Below are positions 21,133 through 31,639 of a stretch of 64,000 bases of DNA, in pieces. Under the pieces are notes generated by a model. That model did not search any database, was not told the origin of the DNA, and saw only the letters and a program-made list of their open reading frames with translations. A program made the position numbers and the translations under genes. Source of the stretch: Ceratothoa steindachneri. Lineage: Eukaryota > Arthropoda > Malacostraca > Isopoda > Cymothoidae. Numbering within the stretch: the stretch's first letter is position 1; every line of letters begins with the position of its first letter. The stretch covers positions 76,514,813-76,578,812 of the forward strand of contig OZ018320.1 in assembly GCA_963969495.1 (NCBI GenBank). The letters are read 5' to 3'.

Positions 21133-23874
21133 CTACGTAAACATAGGTAGTACCACTTCTCTCGCGCAGGTTCTACTACTAGGGAACAGAGCAGTTCTAC
21201 CTATAGCGCGTCTACGGTTTGCACGTATATTAATGTTTAGGTTCCTGTTCGGGAGTATATCTTGGTCTATCTTGTCCCACGTCTTTCTCCCCAGCCTTTG
21301 GATCTCTGTATTGATCGGCTTTAGACCGATTCTTTGGTGAAGAATCGATTGCCGAGTACGGTCGATCCTTCGCGTGGCTTTATTCTGTACTCTCTGCATC
21401 ATTCTGAGAGAGTTACAGCTTGCCATCTGCGTGATCACGGCCGGGTACACCAGGACTGAGCGTACCAAGGCCATGTACAGCTTCTTGATGTTAGGCACGC
21501 TGAGGCCTCGGAAACGGCAAAGTTTCCTCAGCTCTCTTTTGGCTAGGGAGACTCTGGTATTTATATGCGTCTTGTATCCCGTTTTAAGGAGTTGTAAGCC
21601 CAGGACTTTACCCTTGTTGGAGTACGGATAGATATCGTTATTGACTACGACGTCGTCTACTTTCCGGCGGTTCATTGGAATGATCGTGAACTTCTGGCGG
21701 TTGGTCTTAATTTTCCACTTCTTCTCATATCTATTGATATTTTCGATTTCGACAGCTGTCGCCCTCGCCTGACTTCCAGAGTTCCTGAATGGACTCAGGA
21801 CGATTTGGGTGATGTCGTCTGCGTCTTGCAGATACATCGAATCGTACCTCACTGGAGCAGGCAGGTCGATCGTGTACACGAGGTACAGCAGAGGGCTGAG
21901 ACAGCTGCCTTGTGGAACTCCCGCCTTGAGTTCGAATTCAGGTCCTTTGCAGCCCTCGATTGCAATTCGGGCTCTCCTATCGGAGACATAGTTGCAAAGG
22001 ATCCTTTCCAGGAGTGGGTTAAGCTGAAGGTTGAGGATCTTGTACTGCAATCCTTTCAGCCAAACCTTATCGAAGGCCTTCTTAACATCACACAGCACCA
22101 CGTCTACGTATCTCCTCTCAGCTTTGCTGCAAGCGAGTTTCTCCGCAAGGAGGGCGAGGGCTGTTTCCGTTCCTCGTCCCTTGCGAAACCCGTGCTGCTG
22201 AGGGTTGTGGGCTCCCAGCTCGGCTAGTTGTTCTTGAAGCCTGTCAGCTAGGAGTCTCTCGTAGACTTTCGCAACGAACTCCAGCAGGGCGATTGGCCTG
22301 TAATTTACCAGTTGATCAGGGGGTTTACCTCCCTTGGGTATGAAGATCACCTTCGCAATCTTAAAACCTTCCGGGAAGTAGCCCGTGTTCAGGGAATCGT
22401 TGTAGATGTTAACGATTCCCTGAATGATGTGCTGTGGGGCGTTAACCAAGTTATTTCTGGTGATACCCGTCGAGCCTGGTGCCTTTTGTCGAAAGGCTTT
22501 TACAGTGGCCATGACGTCCTCTGATGTTATGGGACGTCCGTGGGCCGCCATCTCCCTGCCTTCGTTGACTTGATGTAGTGGGTGCGTGCGGTGCATTTCC
22601 CGATTTAGTTCTTCAATCAGTTGGCCTTCGAATTCCTGGTCGAACTCGTCGTTTTCCTCAGGGGTAATCCTGAAAACGTTTTTCCAGAAGTTCCTGAACA
22701 TCTCTTCGAGAACCACCGGGTTCTCTATGTAGTTTCCGTTCTCCTTAATCTGAGCCTTAGGTCTAGGTGCAAGTCCCTTAAAGTTCTTGACTTGGCGCCA
22801 GAACTTAGCCGGGCTGAGCTCACTGTCGACTTTGGCTATCAAGCTGTTCCATATCTCCTCCTGTTGGAGGTTGATGGCCTCTCTAAGCTCTGAGCTTAGG
22901 CGTCGAAGCAGCAAGCTCCTTTCCTGGTTGGGACCCTCCCGTCTTACTTCTTCGTGCACTTCCCTGTGAACGCGAGCGATATATCTCATCTCCTCTGTCC
23001 ATCTGGGCTGAGGAGGTGTTTTATACCCTGTAATGGTTATGCTCTCGAAGTCCGCATTTAGTATGGACGTTGTAATCCTTTCCAGCTCCCTGTCAATCTC
23101 CTCTAACGACGCTGTGCTGAGGTCAGCTGGCACATAGTCACTGAGTCGTTGCTTGTAACGATCCCAGTTGGCCAGGGCGTAGTTTTTCCGGAGAGGGGCT
23201 GGGAGCTGGATTGGTGCGAGAGATACTGTTGTGAGAATCGCTATGGGATCACTAGGGACTGTTGGGCCTGGCTCACTACGGTAGTTGAAAGGGAAGCCTT
23301 CACTTGTTAAGATTATGTCAGGCTTGGTTGCTGATCTGGAAGTGATATAGGTCGGAAAATCCGGCCCTATCCTTTGAATGTTTTTTCTTCCCATAATCAG
23401 TTCCAAGTTTAGGCCTCTATCGTTGGTGCAACCATAGCCCGCCGCACGGCATCTGGCATTGAGATCTCCCCCTAAGAATGCCATTCTGCGGTGCCCGAAC
23501 AGTGTGTAGAAGTTTCTTAACAGGAGATATGCTCGTCGAGGGGGTTGATATGCTGCAGCTATCACGAGGTCTCCTACCAGGGTATGTACTTCGATTGCCA
23601 CAAAGGACTCATCGAGTTCTGGTAGTTGTTTAAAGGAGATGTTCCTCTTGACAGCTATTGCAGCACCATCGAACCTTTCCTGGGAATGATTCTTCATGAC
23701 TACTCTGTAGCCCGGTATTTTAATACGACCAGCTGTTGTGTCGATACCGTGCTCTGTAATGAGAATGATGTCGAGGTCAAGCACTCGGAATATGTTACCA
23801 TATGCCGTGGCATTTTCCTCCTATCCATTCACGTTGAGTGTCAGAATCCTCATTCTGTTGCTTACTCTCTCCAT
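21133..23874 (-). pseudogene. ORF2 (endonuclease and RT) of copy D, one stop codon
   Basis: From the ATG at 23874 the frame is open for 912 codons except for a TAG at 23821-23823, where copy E has TGG (Trp18). Endonuclease: LTLNVNG, ITEHG, AAYQPPRR and GDLNARC are kept, but the usual SDH box reads SDP, so a catalytic His is lost. RT: NYRPIALLE (about 22290), QHGFRKGRGTE, DVKKAFDKVWL (about 22070), GVPQGSCLSPLLY and ADDITQ (about 21805). The residue before ADD is Asp instead of Tyr. These changes, with the stop, suggest a dead but young copy. No RNase H is present, unlike in copies A and B. Confidence 0.93.
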
Positions 23875-23884
23875 CTTCTGTCAC

Positions 23885-25434
23885 TTAGTGTTTCTGGGTG
23901 ACGTTCTTCTTCCTCCCATTCTTCTTCTTCTTGAACTCAGCGTTAGAGATTTGCTCGCATGTGTTGTGATGTAGGATAACATTCTGTGCGAGCAGGGCCT
24001 CTTCCACTGTTCCAGGGTCTACCTCGGAGTCGTATTCCCATTTGTAGATCTTTGACTTTATACCTTGGAAGATACTTCTGGACTCCATTTCCTCCGGGAA
24101 GGAGAATTGATCGCAGGCGTATATTCTCAGGTTGATATAATTCGCCCGCAATCTCTTCGCTCTCTTCTTTTGTCCCTTCTTTTCCTGGGGTTTAGTTGAT
24201 TCAGCGTCAAAGGAATCTGAAGATTCCGATGAACTGCTTGTTTCCTAGTTTACTTGTTTCGCCGAGTTTGATTTGATTTGGGTGGGAGCAGGATTTTTCG
24301 CCTTGACTGCTTCATTATTTGCCCTTTTGTTTGGTTGTTTGCAAGCTTTAGCTAGCTTGCTCCGCTGACTGCTGTACCTTTGGAGTCATCTGAAAATGCA
24401 GTACATCCCCACAAGGGGGATTATCCGGGAACCACATTTGTTGCATCCCGTTTTTCGCCAGCATCTGGTTCAGTACAGTCGCGAATGTGCCCGGGCGAGC
24501 TAGATTCATGACGTGCGCATGAAGTATGCACGTCATAATTTTCGTGGATCCCTCGTTCTCAATTTTGAGGTACGTTTTTCTGGCGTCCACCTCTGAGATG
24601 GCTGCCTTTGCTGCCTGGGCGTAGGACGTGTTTGCCCTGCGCGTTTCTTCATTCTTTTTGGCGTCCTGCTTCTTCCTCATAATATCCTTTTTTGCGGGGC
24701 ATGACATGGACATTGTTCGGTGACCCTGCCCGCAGCTCACGCATTTTTCCGTGGTGCTGATGCAATTGCGCCAATTGTGGCCCAGCTGGCTGCATTTGGA
24801 GCACGTTTCTTGCGGCTCCTTGCAGTCCTTAGTGGCGTGGGACTCCATCCTATAGCACTTGAGGGCAGTATTGGACCGGAGTGAACTCTCCCTTTTCCAC
24901 CTGCTCCCCGCTAATTTTGGCGTTAAACATTAGTAGTCCATGCTCTTTTGCCTTCTGTGCCATGGTAGTCTCCGAGAACACCACCTTGAACACGTGAGTG
25001 TAGCCACCACCGTCCCTCCTATTTTTAAATTTGATGATTTCGGCTACCTTTGCCCAGGCCTGCCGTAGCTCTATCTCCTCTTTGATTTCCTCCGTGGTAT
25101 GCTGCCCAATCCATGGATCGATCCGGCGGCAAACCACGCTTATGTGGGCCAGGATCTGGGGTGGCACTGCTGGCTGCAGCCCTATGGCTCGAAGGACTTC
25201 AATTACCTTTTCCTTGGATATATCTTCTATATCTTTCTCCTTTTCACATATCGCGATATAACCCGATGATATGTCAAGGAGCCTTACCATGGCAATTCCC
25301 AGTTTGCCGTACACGGCCTCGAATGTGGATTCTCTGCTGGGCTTGGGTTCCCGTCGACAACCCGCAGAGGAATCCGGGTCGTGTGGTCTTGGGCCATCTC
25401 TTCTTGAGAGTGGCCCTTCAGCACTTCTTTTTGA
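23885..25434 (-). pseudogene. ORF1 (gag-like, three CCHC knuckles) of copy D
   Basis: This would be the RNA-binding ORF1 protein. A frame opens at 25434. After GYIAICEKEKDIE (about 25250) and THVFKVVF (about 24990) a one-base insertion near 24870 shifts the frame inside the first knuckle. The second frame (24848-24348) carries CX2CX4HX4C and CX2CX3HX6C, then KTYLKI and QMWFPDNPP. Another shift near 24355 leads to a Lys-rich linker with an in-frame TAG near 24248, a Ser/Glu-rich acidic patch, and a conserved C-terminus ending at 23885. The stop is 10 bp before the ATG of ORF2. Confidence 0.85.
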
Positions 25435-25560
25435 TTATCGCAAATGCTCTCTTTGTGGGTTACTTATTGTTGGTCAATAAGATGCACCTATTTCTCGTGG
25501 TCTTCTGTTTAGGGTTATTTGGAGACTCCTTCTACCTCGTCGCTAAGCTTACGTGAACGT

Positions 25561-26208
25561 GAACTGCCAAATGGGGGGGGGGATGAATGATGGTATGTGG
25601 ACCCGGGCGAGGCCCCTTAGATGGGTGAAGAGTGGCGGACTTGATGATGGGCGGTGATAGAATCAACTACCACCACCCGGGGTGCCGCCCCATCTGGAGG
25701 TTGAATATCGATGCTGTTTCCAACTTACACAGGGACGGTTGTGTGTCCCCCTGTGGTCTTGGCCGGAAGCTACCCTTAGAGACTAGAGCGAACTCTTCCC
25801 CAAAGCTTTCAGCATTGCCTCGTAACCGGGCGGTCTCTTCCGTAGAGTTCAAAAGTGGGCGAATCCTCAAACCTGCTTTCCTTTACGTCCCCAATTATGT
25901 ATATCAAAGTGGACCGACATAGTTGAAGTGAGATTAGATGAGTGGCAGATCAGTTCATTTCAGCTTCACGACTTCGTTGAGAGAGGGGGAGGGGGGGGGG
26001 GGGCTGCACGACATTAAGTCGTCTTGGTTGCGGTGTAAAATTCTGTGGCGAATATTCCCCGTAGGGTTTAATGAGGTTAAAACTCGGCGTTTTGAACCTC
26101 CCTTACTTCAACCTTTTCCTCCTTTATCAAAAGTGAGATCTCTTCAGCGTCGATTTTTGGAATTAAATTCTGCTGCCTTCATGGAATGATGGTATATGCA
26201 CTCTTTGA
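25561..26208. other. Interval between copies D and E, no gene recognised
   Basis: It contains guanine runs near 25570 and 25985-26002. It may hold the 5' UTR of copy D or a decayed LTR. No motif supports a coding function. Confidence 0.4.
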
Positions 26209-26253
26209 AAAGGATAGTAGTAGATAAAAAAGATGGTGAAGTGGGGGTAGGAT

Positions 26254-26272
26254 TGCCCTTCTTTTAGGGGCA
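26254..26272 (-). other. 3'-UTR hairpin of copy E
   Basis: TGCCC and GGGCA form a stem over a short T-rich loop, followed on the plus strand by TCGTTAGCA, matching the D block TCACTAGCA. Confidence 0.6.
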
Positions 26273-26543
26273 TCGTTAGCATGCTATATTTTTATTAAGT
26301 TATTTTTCCTTTGTGTGAGTATTGCTGTTTTCTTATGATTTTTTCTGTGTGTGTTCTTCTTATTGTTCTTCATTGTCTTTGTTCTTCTTTAGTCTGTAAT
26401 ATTTAAGCAGTGTATTTGAGCTTTCAAGCCTTTGTAAGCTTGCGATTATGTGTTTATACCTCATGTGAATTATCTTTGTTAGTTTGACATGTCATGAGTA
26501 GTGTTTTGTGTCACCATGGTGTGTGTTGCTGGTTTTGGTGTTT

Positions 26544-28062
26544 TTAGGTGTAAATTGTTCTTATGTTTTCCTCCGAACAGACTTTGGTGCTCGGGAATCG
26601 CCGGTTACGTCCGACTTGCCCGTGCAGCATGGCAGGGATGTTTATCCTGCGTCCAGTTCTTCGTAATTCTGGTAGGATATCATTGGCCATTGTAGACCAG
26701 ACTTTCTTGGCTAATTTCCTGGGTTGTGACATTTATCGGCTCTAGCTTCTGCCTGCGGTGCAGGTCCCTCTGCCGAAGTTGGTCCTTTCTTCTGCATTTG
26801 TTCATGAAGAGGGACGCAGAGTTCTGTACTCGTTGGAGCCTTTTCATAGCTGTTTTGCTGGCCGTTTGAGTCACTACTGCAGGGTAGATAAGCTTAGCCC
26901 GGATGAACGACAGGTATAATTTCCTGATGTTCGCCAAGCTGAGTTCTCTGAACCTATATAGCTTAGAGATTTCTCTCTTCGCCATATTCCGCCTCACCGT
27001 GTAGTGCTTTGAGTATCCGCGGTCGGAGATTTTTAGGCCCAGGATGTTGCCTACGGCGGAGTAACCGTATCTCCTTCCATCAATCATGATGGGCCACGTC
27101 AACTCACGGCCCAGCGGGAGAATTGTGAACTTCTCCCTGTTCGTCCGGATTTTCCACTTTTTCTCGAAGTTGTTGATGTTCGAGATCTCCGCGATGGTGT
27201 TGTTTGCCTGGCTCCTTGCTTTCCTTTCCCTACAGGGGACGATCTGAGTGATGTCATCTGCGTATTGCAGATACATCGTGTCCCCTTGGATTGGAGTAGG
27301 GAGGTCGATGGTAAAGAGCAGGTAAAGCAAGGGACTCAGGCAGCTTCCCTGGGGAACGACCTCTTTAAGCTCGAATTCTGGACCTTTGTGATCTTCTATC
27401 ATGATACGCGCCCTTCTGTCCATGATGAAGTCACAAAGAATCCTTTCCAGGACCGGGTTTAGCTGGAGACTTAGGATCTTGTATTGCAGTCCACTCAGCC
27501 AAACCTTGTCGAAGGCCTTCTGCACGTCCCTCATCACGATGTCTACATAGTGACCTTTTGCACGGCATTGCGCGATCTTTTCTGTTAGGAGCGCCAGGAC
27601 AGTTTCAGTGCCCCGTTTTGGTCTAAACCCATGTTGTGCCGGGTTGTGCGCTCCTAACTCGTCGAGTTGATTTTGTAGCGTGTTGGCTATAATCTTCTCG
27701 AAGATCTTACCGGGTACTTCTAGGAGAGAGATTGGGCGGTAGTTGGCAACTTGGTCTGGGGGCTTGTTCCCTTTCGTGATAAAGATGATTTTCGCCATCT
27801 TATACCCGTCTGGGAAGTAGCCTGTATTCAGGGAAGCGTTCATGATGTTGACCATTTCCTGAATAATTTGCCTAGGGGCATTCACTAGGTTGTTCTTAGT
27901 GAGCCCAGACCATCCTGGTGCCCTCTGTTTGAAGGAATTTATGGTGTCAATTGTCTCTTCCACAGTGATCGGGCGTCCGTGATCAACCATCTCTCTCTCT
28001 CTAGACACTTGCGGTTGTGGGTGGGTCCTATGTATCATCGTTCCGAGGTCCGGGTCGGGCAT
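26544..28062 (-). pseudogene. ORF2 reverse transcriptase of copy E
   Basis: The open frame 28062-26680 (460 codons) starts after a deletion of about 115 codons relative to copy D that removed the endonuclease-RT linker. RT boxes are complete: NYRPISLLEVPGKIFEK, QHGFRPKRGTE, DVQKAFDKVWL, VVPQGSCLSPLLY and YADDITQIV (near 27265). A frameshift near 26720 moves the last 60 codons (LAKKVWSTMANDILPEL) into the frame that ends at 26544. The palm still looks catalytic, so inactivity comes from the deletion and shifts. Confidence 0.9.
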
Positions 28063-29000
28063 GTCCTACCAACTTCTTCATAAATTTCCCTGTGTTCCCT
28101 AGCGATGTCCCTCATTTCATCCGTCCACCTAGGTTGTGGGAGCATTTTGTACGAGATTCTGGGGACGCATCTTTCGTCAGCTTGAATGAGGCGATTGGTG
28201 ATGTTATCAATCTTCTCATCAATTTCCTCCAGATTTGCGTCCTCCAGGTCAGCTGGGTGATAGTCGCTGAGCATTTCTCTGTACTGCTCCCAGTTAGCTT
28301 TCGCATAACATTTCCTATGTGGGACGGGCCTGAGCATTGGCGCAAGCGAAATGGTGGTGATAATTGGGACGTGATCGCTCGGGACTACTGGGCCAGGTTC
28401 GTTGGCGATGTTAAAGGGGAATTCCGGGCTCACCAACACAATGTCCGGTTTTGTCGCCGAACAATCTGTTAGATAAGTTGGGAAGTCAGGTTCTACTCTC
28501 TGGACTCTATTTCTGTCGAATAGTAGTTCCAGATTTCGTCCTCTTTGGTCAGCGCACCTGTAGCCAGATGCACGGCAGCGGGCGTTTAGGTCCCCGCCTA
28601 GCAGCGCTAGCCTTTTGTGCCTGAACAGGGTGAAGAAGTTGTTGATTAGTAGGAACGGTCGCCTGGGTGGCTGGTAGGCTGCCACCACAGTTAGGCCACT
28701 AACCAGGGTCGGGATCTCGACCGCCACGAATGATTCATCTAAGTCCGGCAATGTTCTGTACTTTATGTTTTTTCTGATAGCGATGGCTGCGCCATCGTAT
28801 CGTTCTTGAGTGTGGTTTTTCTGGATAACGTTGTAGTTGTGTATTTTTATGTTGTCTGTGGTTGTGTTTATACCATGCTCTGATATGAGGATGATGTCCG
28901 AGGCCACTGTACGGAAGATGTTACCATACACAATGGACTTTCCCTTCCATCCATCCACATTCAGAGTGAGTATTTTTAAGGCGTTGTTTGTGTTTTCCAT
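28035..29000 (-). pseudogene. ORF2 endonuclease domain of copy E
   Basis: The ATG at 29000 lies 38 bp after the ORF1 stop. The 321-codon frame contains all the landmarks of an APE-type endonuclease: Asn14 in LTLNVDG, Glu41 in ISEHG, AAYQPPRR at about 107-114, GDLNARC at about 136-142, KPDIVL, and SDHVPI near 215. It is therefore better preserved catalytically than in copy D. It runs out of frame just after EIYEEVG, at the border of a deletion. The RT continues in 28062-26544. Confidence 0.88.
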
Positions 29001-29038
29001 ATTTGTGTTGTTTTGTGTGTTTGTGTTCTTCTTAGTGT

Positions 29039-30193
29039 TTATGTCTTGAACTTCCCGTTGCGTATTTCTTTAAACTCTGCATTGTTTAGGGCAATGTAAG
29101 AGTCTTTGTAGACCTTCACTGCGCCTTCATGCAGCGCTTGTTCTATGTCTTTTTCTTTCACATTTGCGGCGTATACCCATTTTATTCCTCCTTGTTGAAT
29201 CCCCTTAAATATCTCCGTGGGGGAGAGCTTTTCGGGGTGAGGGATTTGCTCGTCCGTGACGACTCTGAGGTCGATCTTCTCTCCATCGTACTTGTAAGTA
29301 CGTTTCGAGGACTTCGACCTGCTTCTGGAGCTCACAGGGCTCTTGGTCGCCCTGTTTGTTGCCTCGTCAGCTTCAGAATCTGAGGATGCTTCGATTGTTA
29401 GGTTTCCCTCCGCTTGTTTGATCTTCCTAGCAGCCTTCATCTCCTTCCTCTCGCATCTCTTTGCCGCTTCTAGTCGCGGGTCTAGCCGGGATGTGCTGGT
29501 TTTCGTGCTTGTTGAGCTTTCCGTCGTTTTAACTTCTGTCATTATCTTTTCTTTGTGGAATGGGGTTGCTGGGGCCTCTGCTGCTTTATCAGATCCGAAC
29601 TGGAGTCGAAGGACGTCTCCCGATGGTGGGTCATTAGGAAACCACATCTCTTCCATGCCGTTCTTCCTGAACATAAGGTTGAGGGTCTTTGAGAATGTTC
29701 CCGGATTCGTAAGATTATTTACGTGCGCAAAGAGAATGCACGTAAGAATCTTGGTCGAGTTTTCATTCTCGAGCTTCAGGTATGTTTTCGTCTGTGCTTG
29801 GGGGATTTCTTCCTTATTTGGAGATTTTTTCGCGACTTGGGCGTAAGAGGTGTTACTTCTCCTTAAGTCTTCCGTCTTCTTCTTTCTGACAATCTCTTTT
29901 CTCTGGGGGCAGGACATTGCCATCGCCCCATGGTTTAGGCCGCAGTTTGGGCACTTCTCCTTGGCTGCCTTACATTCCCTCCATCCGTGGCCTGATCCGC
30001 TGCACCTGGAGCAAGTGATGTTTGCCTCCTTGCAGTCTTTTGTGGTATGCTGCTCAAGCTTGTAGCAGCGGAAGCAAATTTGGATGGGAGTGAACTCCTC
30101 CCTTTCCATTTGGTCGGCGCTGATTTTAGCATTAAACAGCAGCAGGCCCCTTTCTTTTGCCTTCTGCGCCATCTGCGTGTCGGCAAAGATGAA
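29039..30193 (-). CDS. ORF1 (gag-like) of copy E, 5' truncated but open
   Basis: The frame runs to the truncation point near 30193; the first ATG is at 30172, giving 377 codons. Three zinc knuckles are intact: CX2CX5HX4C, CX2CX4HX4C and CX2CX3HX6C, at roughly residues 34-90. Then come KTYLKLENE, TCILFAHVNN and EMWFPNDPP (residues about 135-190). A charged, Ser-rich linker with RSRSKS follows, and then a conserved C-terminal domain with FKGIQQGGIKWVYAAN. About 130 N-terminal residues seen in copy D are missing. The protein would bind the element's RNA. A small protein could be made if transcribed, but the missing N-terminus argues against function. Confidence 0.8.
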   Translation of the reverse strand, partial: FIFADTQMAQKAKERGLLLFNAKISADQMEREEFTPIQICFRCYKLEQHTTKDCKEANITCSRCSGSGHGWRECKAAKEKCPNCGLNHGAMAMSCPQRKEIVRKKKTEDLRRSNTSYAQVAKKSPNKEEIPQAQTKTYLKLENENSTKILTCILFAHVNNLTNPGTFSKTLNLMFRKNGMEEMWFPNDPPSGDVLRLQFGSDKAAEAPATPFHKEKIMTEVKTTESSTSTKTSTSRLDPRLEAAKRCERKEMKAARKIKQAEGNLTIEASSDSEADEATNRATKSPVSSRSRSKSSKRTYKYDGEKIDLRVVTDEQIPHPEKLSPTEIFKGIQQGGIKWVYAANVKEKDIEQALHEGAVKVYKDSYIALNNAEFKEIRNGKFKT

Positions 30194-30236
30194 AGCTCAT
30201 GGAATGACTTACAGAATGCCCCACTATGTATACTCT

Positions 30237-30501
30237 TCTATTTAAACATAAGAGATATAAAATTGACCAATCACAGTTTAGGAAAATTTGAAGGACAAAC
30301 TAACGTTCAAAACATAAGCACTGCTTGTTTTCTATTTGAACAAATGGGATACAAAATTGGCCAATCACATTTAAGGAAATCTTTTTAGGACAAACTAACG
30401 TTTAAATCATATGCGCTACAGAATAATTGACTTTTTAAAATCTGAAAAAGTCAATTATTCTGTAGCGCCTGTGATTTAAACGTTAGTTTGTCCTTAAAAA
30501 T
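30237..30501. repeat. Two direct units plus an inverted unit (fold-back repeat)
   Basis: A unit of about 95 bp, with CTATTT, ACCAATCACA or GCCAATCACA, and GGACAAACTAACGTT, occurs at about 30238 and 30332. Its right half then turns back: 30381-30436 is almost the reverse complement of 30445-30501, with an 8-nt centre. This gives a hairpin of about 55 bp per arm with few mismatches. It may be a fold-back or MITE-like relic next to the truncated end of copy E. Confidence 0.85.
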
Positions 30502-30509
30502 CTTTCATA

Positions 30510-31635
30510 TGTGTGAATGTCTCCAGGCTTGTCCTAAATTTAAAGGCATTGTAGGTCAATTTCCACTGGTTGGATGGTAGGACTGACGGCCAAGTAATCT
30601 TCAGCACACTGATGAATATGTTTCAACCTGTGAAATAAGAAAAAGGGTAGAGAATTAGATATAATTAGGAATATAATAATAGTCATTTATTTCCCCCTAA
30701 CAGTAAAAAAAGTCAGCTTTCAAGTAATTTATTACTAAGTAGAACTAAATTTTATTAAAATAAGAAAAATATCTTTAGAATTAATAAGTTGTTCTGCAAC
30801 TTTTTAGCACCCCTCATTTATGGAATTTGAAAGATAAAAAAATTGACACATCCTACTATGGGATTGCTTTATCACTTTGAGTAAAATTTTCCCTTTTCCG
30901 ACATTTCTTATTATCTTACTCCGAAACCACTTGGCATCCTAGAGGTGAAGAGAAAAATGTGAAAAGGGGTCAGTTCACGCCGGCACCCCGCCCCTCTGGC
31001 CGATGTGTGCCGGTAGCAGGCGAGAACGTTTTCCTCTCTTACTATCCAAAAACAAACAAACTAAATAACTACGAATTATAGAGTACCTTCTCTTATTTAG
31101 ATTATTTGTTTATTTTTGTTAAATGCCAGCACTTGTGTAAAATCGAAACCTGGCCATTAACTTCCATTCGCGTTCATCTTTGCCTCAGCGAAAGGCAGAG
31201 TTTCACGATGCGCAAAGAAAGAACCTTCCTCTCTTCCATGAATTGGGAGTACATTAAAAGGCGGCTAAAATTGGCCTATTAATCTAAGGGGGCGATATAA
31301 ATGGAGTCCTTATAAGAGAACTTTGAGATAGCTCCTATTAAGTAATTATTTAACCACAGCGCAAACTTTATTTGTTGATGGTTTGTCGCGAGATGGAGAG
31401 ATAGAGAGCGAGCAAGAAGCTTTGTGCTATACTTCATTGACGGCTGACAGAATTCTGAGACATTACGGTTGAATAAGAACGTAAAAAGAGACAAGAATAC
31501 AAATTTAAAAGCGAGGGAAAAAATTGAAATGGTCCATTTGAAATTGTTCGTTTTTTTGAGAGGCGATTATTTTGAAGGCTTTTTAGTCGGCGGGCGGGAA
31601 ACATACATAGAAGAGGCGAAATAGATTTTTTTCCA
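30510..31635. other. Interval without a recognised gene
   Basis: AT-rich, with one GC-richer island near 30980-31030. Open frames are short and lack motifs. Confidence 0.4.
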
Positions 31636-31639
31636 ATTT

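Larger units (their letters stand above)
20576..25560 (-). mobile_element. Jockey/CR1-like non-LTR retrotransposon, copy D (nearly full length)
   Basis: ORF1 (25434-23885) is followed after a short gap by ORF2 (23874-21133) and a 3' UTR of about 550 bp with a four-fold repeated motif and a hairpin. ORF2 is open but for one stop codon, the best preserved coding region of the window. The 5' limit is uncertain; a guanine run near 25570 may mark it. D, C and E lie in the same orientation. Confidence 0.88.
26209..30196 (-). mobile_element. Jockey/CR1-like non-LTR retrotransposon, copy E (5' truncated)
   Basis: The copy begins inside ORF1 at about 30196, a typical 5' truncation, and ends near 26209 in a GATA-rich tail shared with copy C. 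ORF1 is open. ORF2 has an internal deletion near 28060 and a frameshift near 26720. It is closest to copy C in protein sequence and more distant from D. Confidence 0.88.

Noticed and set aside
21122..22969. Plus-strand frames of 60-140 codons opposite ORF2 of copy D
   Set aside because: They are antisense shadows of the well supported minus-strand RT/endonuclease frame.
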